Below are positions 56,716 to 64,000 of a stretch of DNA of 64,000 bases, in pieces. A program made the translations under genes and the position numbers. This DNA comes from Endomychus coccineus. Lineage: Eukaryota > Arthropoda > Insecta > Coleoptera > Endomychidae. Location: the NCBI GenBank assembly GCA_958510875.1, contig OY294068.1, positions 84,540,116 through 84,604,115 on the forward strand, written 5' to 3'. A model generated the notes under the pieces. That model was given only the letters and a program-made list of their open reading frames with translations. It did not search any database and was not told the DNA's origin. Position 1 is the first letter of the stretch. Each line of letters opens with the position of its first letter.

Positions 56716-59220
56716 GTGGAATGCCGTAGAGTATCTCCGGGTATTAATGTTTTCTATCAAAATGTCCGCGGACTAAACACAAAAATCTCGGAATTCTATA
56801 GCTTTGTATCTGCTTGCTCTTTGGCCTCTGTTTACGCGGTTACCGAGACATGGCTCACTGACTCTGTAAGTGATGCAGAAATTTTCCCCCAACACTTTGG
56901 TGTTTTTCGAAGTGATCGATCGTCATTGGTGACTGGTCGCCGGAGAGGAGGAGGAGTCTTGTTGGCGGTTTCATCGGAGTTTGAAGCCCGCTCGGTTGAT
57001 ACTCGTCATTTAACTGATTATAATTTTGCTATTAATTTTGTTGCGGTTCGTGTGGGTCTGGGGAGTCATTCTGTGTATTTTGTGGTTGTGTACATTCCAC
57101 CATTCGTCGGGGTTCAGGAGATTTTTATATTTTTTGAATTGTTAGAAGCTTTTTATGTGACATATGGACCTGAGCTTTTCATCATAGGTGACTTCAACTT
57201 CCCCGAATACTCAAGTTCCCCTACCGGGGCTCGTTGTGCCAGCATAGGTGCTCTTACGAACCTCTGCGACCTACTTGCTCTATCTCAGTACAACTTTGTT
57301 AATAACTCTAACGGTAAGCTTTTGGACTTGGTTCTGTCGACTCTGGTATGCACCGTCGAGAGATCACTTGAGCATGCTGTTGCTGAGGACTTACATCATC
57401 CTTCTCTTCTAATAAACATTGCTTGTTCTGTTCCGAATGTGCAGGGTGGTTTTCTGGGTAATCTTGAGCACTGTTCTTACAATTTTAAGAAAGGTAATTA
57501 TATCGACCTTTATGAACATCTTGCTAATCTGCCGTGGACTTCAGTCGTTGGCGAGAGTGATCCGGCTGTGGCATCGGATCGTCTGTATTCCCTGATCTAC
57601 GATGCCTTTGACAAATATATACCTAAGTCATCACCAACAGCTAAATCTAAATATCCTCCCTGGTTTACAAAAGAAATTATTCGCAACATTAAACTAAAAT
57701 ATTCTTATTGGCGTCGTTGTAAACTTACCAACAATCCAGACGACTATGTTGAGTTTACACGGCTGAGACTGGTTGTTAAAAATGCAATTTGGCAGTCACA
57801 TAGGGACTGTGTCGATCGCGCCGAGCGCAACATTTCAGCAAATTCTAAAGACTTCTGGTCCTATGTTAACAGAATGAAATCTAACTCTGGAATGCCATCC
57901 AAGATGACCTACAATGAGACATCGCTCGGGAGTCAACAGGAGATAGTCGATAGCTTTGCACTATTTTTTAATAAATGTTTCAGTGATGACCAAGCTCCCT
58001 ATATTCCCGAGTTCCATACAAATGGATGTTCTTCAGTGCCGATGCCATCTTGCTTTTCGGAGACAGATGTGCTGGTTGCCGGAAGGAGGATGAAGTCCGC
58101 TATGACAGCAGGCTCGGATGGAATTCCTGCATTTTTTCTGAAGGACTGTCTCCGTGTCCTGATCTGCCTCCTTCTCCATATATTCAACCGGATTCTCTCG
58201 ACCCAGTCTTTTCCAGAAATATGGAAGGTTTCAAAAATTTTCCCTATTTTCAAAAAAGGGGAGAGGGCTGACATCTCTAACTATCGCCCCATTGCTCTCT
58301 TAAATAATTTCTCTTCGAAGTTATTTGAGGTTTGCTTGCATAACGCTATATCAGAGAGTGTCACTCGGCGACTGACGACTCGCCAACATGGTTTCGTCAG
58401 GGGCAGATCGACTGTGACCAACTTGACTGTTTTTCATCAGTTCGTAGCAGAGTGTTTGGATGTTGGTACTCAGGTTGATGTCGTCTTGACCGATTTTAGC
58501 GAAGCTTTCGATCGTTTGAATCATAGCATCCTCCTCTCTAGATTAGCTGATTTTGGTGTGTCGATCCGGCTGGTGGGATTGTTTGAGAGTTACTTGAACG
58601 GGCGAAGTCACTATGTAGAGCTTTCAGGTTTCAGATCTGATGCTTTCAGCATTCCGAGCGGTGTTCCACAGGGCACGGTCCTTGGTCCACTGCTATTTAA
58701 TATCTTCATCAATGATGTTGCCTCCATTTTTACTGTCAGGTATCTACTATATGCAGATGACCTGAAGTTGTTCCTTCCGATCAGATCTTCTAGGGACGCT
58801 CTTCAACTGCAAAACGATCTAAACCTGTTTCATTCCTGGTGCTCTGCTAACCTCTTAGATCTCAACGTGTCTAAATGTGCAGTTATGTCATTTACAAGAA
58901 GCAAGACTCCTATAATTTACGATTGTTATATTTCTGATTCAGTTCTTCTACGATGTGAAAATATTCGAGATCTGGGTGTCTACTTCACCTCTAGTCTTTC
59001 TTTCGACACTCATGTTGATTCAGTGGCGTCCGCAGCATCCAGGCTCATGGGTTTCATTATCAGAAGCTCGCGAGACTTCGTCAATATTGAAACACTACTG
59101 CTGCTTTATAATTCATTTATAAGATCTCGCCTTGAATACGCTTCAGTCGTGTGGTCTCCTACCTATCAGATTCATATTCACCTGCTAGAGGGTATTCAGC
59201 GAAAACGTATACAAATTTAA
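56716..59220 (+). CDS. LINE family C ORF2: endonuclease and reverse transcriptase, 834 codons open
   Basis: Uninterrupted frame; GTG is the first codon of the open stretch shown and the true start is uncertain. Residues about 12-240 are the apurinic-type endonuclease: NVRGLNTK at 16-23, VTETWLTD near 43-50 with the catalytic E, RRGGGVLLAV near 80, and GDFNFPEY at 158-165. Residues about 460-760 are reverse transcriptase: NYRPIALLNNFSSKLFE, HGFVRGRSTVTNL, VLTDFSEAFDRLNHS, SGVPQGTVLGPLLFN and the catalytic YADD at 679-682. The frame ends soon after LEYASVVWSP, so roughly 150 C-terminal residues and the 3' UTR are missing. The remaining frame is the best preserved retroelement gene in the window and belongs to the Jockey/CR1 side of EN-bearing LINEs. 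Confidence 0.9.
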   Translation: MECRRVSPGINVFYQNVRGLNTKISEFYSFVSACSLASVYAVTETWLTDSVSDAEIFPQHFGVFRSDRSSLVTGRRRGGGVLLAVSSEFEARSVDTRHLTDYNFAINFVAVRVGLGSHSVYFVVVYIPPFVGVQEIFIFFELLEAFYVTYGPELFIIGDFNFPEYSSSPTGARCASIGALTNLCDLLALSQYNFVNNSNGKLLDLVLSTLVCTVERSLEHAVAEDLHHPSLLINIACSVPNVQGGFLGNLEHCSYNFKKGNYIDLYEHLANLPWTSVVGESDPAVASDRLYSLIYDAFDKYIPKSSPTAKSKYPPWFTKEIIRNIKLKYSYWRRCKLTNNPDDYVEFTRLRLVVKNAIWQSHRDCVDRAERNISANSKDFWSYVNRMKSNSGMPSKMTYNETSLGSQQEIVDSFALFFNKCFSDDQAPYIPEFHTNGCSSVPMPSCFSETDVLVAGRRMKSAMTAGSDGIPAFFLKDCLRVLICLLLHIFNRILSTQSFPEIWKVSKIFPIFKKGERADISNYRPIALLNNFSSKLFEVCLHNAISESVTRRLTTRQHGFVRGRSTVTNLTVFHQFVAECLDVGTQVDVVLTDFSEAFDRLNHSILLSRLADFGVSIRLVGLFESYLNGRSHYVELSGFRSDAFSIPSGVPQGTVLGPLLFNIFINDVASIFTVRYLLYADDLKLFLPIRSSRDALQLQNDLNLFHSWCSANLLDLNVSKCAVMSFTRSKTPIIYDCYISDSVLLRCENIRDLGVYFTSSLSFDTHVDSVASAASRLMGFIIRSSRDFVNIETLLLLYNSFIRSRLEYASVVWSPTYQIHIHLLEGIQRKRIQI

Positions 59221-59570
59221 TCAATCAAACTCTTCCAAATCCCTACATACGTCTTTTCAATGTTTAGTTATATTTTAGGTACAATGTTGAAATAATCAAT
59301 ATTTCTAATATGGCCGGACAACTGTTCCCTATTACAAATCTTAAATATCGAGTTTGACACTGAATACTTGAGCTTATTAGATTTTCTTATTACAGTCTTA
59401 AACTCACATTTCATGAGATGACTTCAATTTTTGATGATAGATTGCTATGATATGGTTTTTTAATATATGTTCATCAACTTAGAACATCAAAGTGTTACAG
59501 TTTCGGTTTTTCGTATTTATGCTCGTTTCGGCAACAATTGGGTTCAAGAAATCATGATTTAGAATGAGAT

Positions 59571-59614
59571 ACGTGTTCTGTTGATGATCGTGACACCGAA
59601 ACGTACGTTAGGAC
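59571..59614 (+). ncRNA. Decayed hammerhead-like motif (solo arm)
   Basis: CTGTTGATGATCG has an insertion in the core/stem II region relative to the 51.9-kb motif, but GACACCGAAACGTACGT and the flank ATGTGTTAGTGTGA are clearly of the same family. No inverted partner arm is present nearby. Not expected to cleave. Confidence 0.45.
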
Positions 59615-60099
59615 GAAAATATTGAACATATGTGTTAGTGTGAACTATTAACCGAGTATTAGCATACGTACTTTTTCGTGTTGATGAGAAAGTTGCTTGA
59701 AGTTTATTTTACTGAATCCTAGTATAAACAAACGCTCCAATGGTCACTGAAGAAGACATATTTCGTAGTTTTCTTACCCTATGTAGTGAATGATTCCGTT
59801 GATTTTTTGATAAGAGAGTGTTGGAGAAAAGATTTTGGACTCACTAAATTCAAGCTATATTGTTATTCTGTAACTTGTTTTTAGAGGTTTTAAAATTCAA
59901 ATAAATAGAAGAAAAGCAGAAATATTCATTTGAAATAGGTTTCCCTAATATACAATAATACTCATATATAACTATATCAATTTTGAATTAAACCTTGAAT
60001 TAGCAATAAAGTAGGTACGTAATTAATCTTACAGAATAAGAGAAACGTTATGAACAAAATGGAAGAAATTTTAATTTAGCTCTTCAATATGTGTCAACA

Positions 60100-60735
60100 G
60101 TTGGTGCCGAACATATTATAAGATTCACTAGATTTAATATAATGAGGAAGATTATTGAACTCTATCATTCCTTTCAAAAACGAAGAATTTCTTGTATTTG
60201 ATAATTTTACCCTTGGTACATGGATGTTGTTCCTATTGCGGGTGAAGTGATGGTGAATCTCATGTTGGAAATAAACATGTTCAAGAAAATAAGTGGGTGC
60301 TTCATTGTGTAATACTTTGTAAATGAATAAATATCATCGTTAGCAAGAAAAGTCGTTTTGTAACTGAAGGCCATTGTAATGTATCAACATCCTTGAGATA
60401 GGAGTATAGTGATTACAGCTTAAAATGATCCTCATGCCTATTTTGTAATATTTGTAGCTGTGTCATTCTATTTAAATTGAATTGGTATAATAAAGTTGCA
60501 CAAAAGTCAAAATGAGGTGATAAGATCGACCGGTATACTGTGATTCTTGAATTAATAGATAATTGCTTAGCAATTCTTGAGAAAAAGTATAGTTTTTTCG
60601 AAATTTTCTTAGTAACATACATGAAGTGAGCATCAAAAGTAGATTATCTAACTGAAACCTGAGATACTTGACAGTTGTTACGATTTCAATTTGCTCGTTA
60701 TTAATCGAAATATCTATATCATTCACACACATTCA
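60100..60735 (-). pseudogene. LINE fragment, RT C-terminal region
   Basis: Minus strand: ISINNEQIEIVTTVKYLRFQ, then KKLYFFSRIAKQLSINSRIT, then YRSILSPHFDFCATLLYQFN (the post-catalytic helices of CR1-like RTs). After frameshifts comes a tail near 60230-60180. Only the last third of the RT ORF is present. Confidence 0.8.
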
Positions 60736-60739
60736 AATA

Positions 60740-62075
60740 TAAATCAGTGTCAATCACGGTATCTTATTTCAAAGAGCTGGACAACTACAACTTCCACAGA
60801 AAAATTATGTATATTCAATGAAAACCTGTCGAATAGAAAAAAGAAAATTCAAGGAATCATGAACTGTGTTCCTCATTTTCAAGGAGAGAAATTCAGAGCC
60901 ATTCATCAAGTAAGACAATTAAAATTCATCGACTTGATGTTGGGTATAGAATGTAATGAACACATATGCAGCTTTGTAATTGCAAATATATATTGTGCTA
61001 TGGTTCAACGATTGATAATTAATTAAATCCAAAAATGAGCATATTTTAGAATGGGATCACCTGCTAATTGCAACTAGACATATGTTTCTACCTACAAGAT
61101 GTTTAATCATACTTGAGAGAAAAACCCTAAAGTTATACTAAATTTGGAATACAACTTGATATGATGATGATAATGATGGATGATTAGATGAAGCACTATA
61201 TCGGCAAAATATTTAGAGAATTAAGTTTCATGTAACATTGATTCTCATAAATTATTCCTTGTAAATGTAAAATAATATTTTTCCCTTTTTCTAAATAATA
61301 GAGAACAATTATTGAGAATAATTTCCAAGAGGCTAAATATGAAAATTATGTTTCATATAATACTGATTTGAAGTACATTGTCTTTATCTGTATGTTCGTC
61401 AATTTGCGTTTCTCGAGTTCAATCGCAAAAGAGACATAAGAATTTATTAGATCGATCATTCACACCTCATGTGAATAGCTCCAGGCAGCCGTGGTGTCAC
61501 TGGCCGATCTGGAAAGATTCATATTACCTTTGTGGATTGGATTAATTTCTGAAAATAATTGTTCAATTATTGCCCTTAGAATTTATTCATTCAATTGATT
61601 ACAGAATTGAATATAGATCAAGTCATTGAAATACGATTTATTATAATAAATACTTACATGAACTGATGAGGTGAAATAGTTTTCTACGATTTAAATACAA
61701 GTTCAGATAATGATTAATAAATACTATATGGTTATTTTCTTGTCCTATTGGACAAAAACTATTGACAATAATAAATATTTAAAGTTTTGTAAGTCCCTCG
61801 AGGTCATACTTATAGGTGCATACAGGCATCGTTACTACTACTAGCTACTATATATTATATACACTTACTCCCTAAGTAGTCTAAAAAATTTAAGGGTGTG
61901 ATTCCTCATGCCTTTTCGTGGCAAAAAATTTCATATGAACATGGGGTCTAAAGTGCTTCCTATCCGATCTACAGGGTGTTAAAAATCGAATTTTTCCTTA
62001 TATGTCGGAAATCACTCTAGATATGTTCCTTCAATTTTGGTGTGTGGAATTTAGGTTGGAGGCAGTCTTTTTCCA
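60740..62075. other. No identified gene
   Basis: A frame at 60691-61026 (+) has no recognised domain; the rest is AT-rich. ACAGGGTGTTAAAAATCG at about 61972 resembles an insect DNA transposon end and may be the outermost left end of the element that follows. Confidence 0.4.
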
Positions 62076-62084
62076 CTGAGAATT

Positions 62085-63685
62085 GTTTCCTACTTGAACC
62101 AGTGGCGTCTGTACGCACACGCCCCTGAATTATTTATTTAAAATAAGTGGTACGCCACTGCTTTTTTGGGAGAAAACATTTTTTCTTGATTTTCATCCTT
62201 AACAAATTTGGTCTCTTGAGTTTTTCTTGTACATCGGAAGGTTTTCATTGCATATCTCAACACCGCTAAAAACAGGGCTACAATGTAGATGAATGTCAAT
62301 ATGTGCTTTGAAAATTTGTATTTTATGACACATATCAAATTTACCAAATGTCGCATCGCCGCAATTAATTTTTATTCAACTTTGTATTTTAATAAATCAC
62401 AAATAAAATTGATTAACGGCTGTATGCTAAGAGGTGTCCAAAAAGGCTATTCGCATGTTCACACACATTTTCAAAAAGTAAAAATATCGTTGGTAGGCCT
62501 CTTTCAGTAAGAACCCAGGAGCTCGAGGAGTATATCCTTCAAATAAATAAAGATGCACCCAGTATTAGTACAAGAAAAATTGCTAACGACCTTAATGTCA
62601 GCGCTTAAACAGTATGGACCATTTCAATGCAGAACCAGCTATCCTTACCACATCCAACTCCATTACCACGCAAATTTCCTCTTAGACTTGATTGGTCGGT
62701 GGCTAGAGGAAAAACATCTAACTTTTCCAAATTGCTCGGCTAATATTTTGTTCACGGTTGAGGAAAATTTCTCAAGAGATGGTATAACCAACTTTTACAA
62801 TAACGATGTTTGGGCTCAAGAAAATCCGTATGTTATATTGGAAGCAAAATACCGGTAAACGTTTTCTGTTAATGTGTGAGTGGGAATTTTTGAGGACTAT
62901 TTGATAGGACCATATTTTCTCCCAAATCGATTGAACCGTGAATCCTATCTACATTTTCCTATTGATGTGCTACCTGAACTCCTTGAAGATTTACCTTTAG
63001 CAATGAGACGTTCCTTCCGGTAGATGCACGATGGAGGACCTCCTGTAATTGTTAGGGAGGACCTCAATAATGCATTTGCAAATCGCTGAATTGGGAGGGG
63101 AAGTTCACAGTTTTGGCCACCCCGATCCACAGATATAAATCCCTTGGATTTTTATTTTTCTGACCTTCTTAAAGAACTAGAGACCATAGAAAAGCTGTAG
63201 CACTATTCGTAGCAGGTCTGGTGTTTTGAGCGAGTTAGGCAGTCATTGAGGCCACGAGTGGGAGCTTGCTTTATGGTCAATGGCGTTCATTTTCAATATT
63301 TTATTTAGTTTCATAATTTTTTCTAGTAATCAGTCATTTTTAGTGAAAAGTTTTGTAGATTGATAGATTACTTGTAATCGGTGTTCGAATTTAGTAAGGT
63401 ACATAAAAAAATTCAGGAATCGCTAGCTGAAAAGTTTTACATTACCTACTTAGGAAACGATTGCTAGTTTTAGTGGTTTTGGGATATGCAATGAAGTTAA
63501 TTTAATTTTTTTTATCGAAAACCTTCTGATGTACAAGAAAAAATCAGAGGACCAATTTTGTTAAGAAAGGATGGAAGATCAAGAAAAAATTATTTTCTCC
63601 AAAAAAAGCAGTAGCGTATCATTAATTCAGAGGCCAGAGGCGTGTGCGTTCGGACGCCACTGGCTTAAGTAGGAAAACAATCGGT
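62085..63685. mobile_element. Tc1/mariner-like transposon with about 190-bp terminal inverted repeats
   Basis: The left arm (62085-62280) and the reverse complement of the right arm (63470-63685) share TTTCCTACTT(G/A)A, CCAGTGGCGTC and GCACACGCC. They also share TTTTTTCTTGAT, CTTGTACATC(G/A)G and GCATATC. Between them lies a broken transposase. The arms are diverged, and true outer ends may extend to about 61970 on the left. Confidence 0.75.
62490..63200 (+). pseudogene. Tc1/mariner-like (DDE) transposase pseudogene
   Basis: A helix-turn-helix part near 62510-62620 reads INKDAPSISTRKIANDLNVS with a stop. The DDE core from 62740 has ILFTVEENFSRDGITNFYNN (first catalytic position altered from D to V), DYLIGPYFLPNRLN, ELLEDLPLAMR, MHDGGPPV (second D) and RSTDINPLDFYFSDLLKELE (third D). 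Several stops and one frameshift break it. It is related to the DUF4817-type fragment at 43.2-43.8 kb. Confidence 0.85.
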
Positions 63686-63689
63686 ATTT

Positions 63690-64000
63690 TAACGTCTGGG
63701 TGATGACCTCGAAACATTGCAAAGTGAAATACGAACACATTTCGGGTTAGAATCAATAGACAACGTCTTGGTTCTCCAGGTTGAACAGTGACAACACTTC
63801 TATTAGTTCCAGACATATGTTTCACCTTTCTCATGAGCGCCTTCCGGCAGATGATGTTGGAACATCTGTGTTCTCTCAAACTATTTCTGATTTGAACGTT
63901 ATACCATCTGCCGGAGATGGTTGTTCAGTGACTCATTGGCTGGCCCGTTCCACTGAGCTCATGAGGAGAGCGAATGTATGGAACTAATAGACGTGTTGTT
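63690..64000. other. Window end, no identified gene
   Basis: Overlapping frames on both strands (63622-63879 minus and 63781-63987 plus) carry no domain I recognise; either could be decayed mobile-element sequence. Confidence 0.35.

Overview
The window looks like AT-rich, intron-bearing insect nuclear DNA. The grounds are three insect-type odorant-binding protein (OBP) exons with intron acceptor sites, arthropod-style transposons (P/THAP, piggyBac, mariner, Penelope, several LINE clades, a tRNA-derived SINE) and no prokaryotic gene organisation. A beetle is my best guess, but the order cannot be fixed from the sequence alone.

Host genes. The only host genes I can support are three members of the PBP/GOBP family: 10902-11222 (+), 46429-46803 (+) and 52486-52866 (-). 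Each is one exon carrying the whole six-cysteine domain, entered in phase 0 after an AG acceptor. All three share the spacing C2-X3-C3 and C4-X8-C5-X8-C6, so they are one dispersed cluster. No signal-peptide exon could be placed for any of them. A weak extra candidate is a 68-nt exon at 17332-17399 (-).

Transposon landscape, left to right. 0.8-4.2 kb: a decayed P/THAP transposon with long inverted repeats. 5.4-7.4 kb: a piggyBac-type pseudogene (-). 13.5-16.0 kb: a CR1-like LINE (-). 17.8-19.9 kb: a nested Penelope-like locus, in which a near-perfect 1.59-kb palindrome made of two head-to-head GIY-YIG ends splits another open frame. 20.8-25.7 kb: second copies of the P element, its flanks and other repeats, plus a 175-bp TA tract. 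26.6-31.7 kb: a LINE duplicated in tandem. 32.9-33.8 and 35.7-36.4 kb: further LINE fragments. 38.2-41.6 kb: LINE pieces around a mariner fragment. 42.0-45.1 kb: a hammerhead-bearing repeat, a Tc1/mariner-like fragment, a SINE and an integrase fragment. 48.0-48.4 kb: a short inverted-repeat element. 49.7-54.8 kb: LINE fragments and a 433-bp hammerhead-bearing inverted-repeat element. 55.5-59.2 kb: a well-preserved LINE with an 834-codon open ORF2. 60.1-60.7 kb: a LINE tail. 62.1-63.7 kb: a Tc1/mariner-like element with long terminal inverted repeats.

Most unusual content. A set of hammerhead-ribozyme-like motifs is tied to Penelope-like sequences: both outer ends of the 1.59-kb palindrome, both arms of a 433-bp element with 12-bp target-site duplications, and several decayed relatives. 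The set suggests a Penelope lineage that repeatedly produces inverted, ribozyme-carrying structures, including short non-autonomous ones. All of this is read by eye; no alignment, folding or database search was run.
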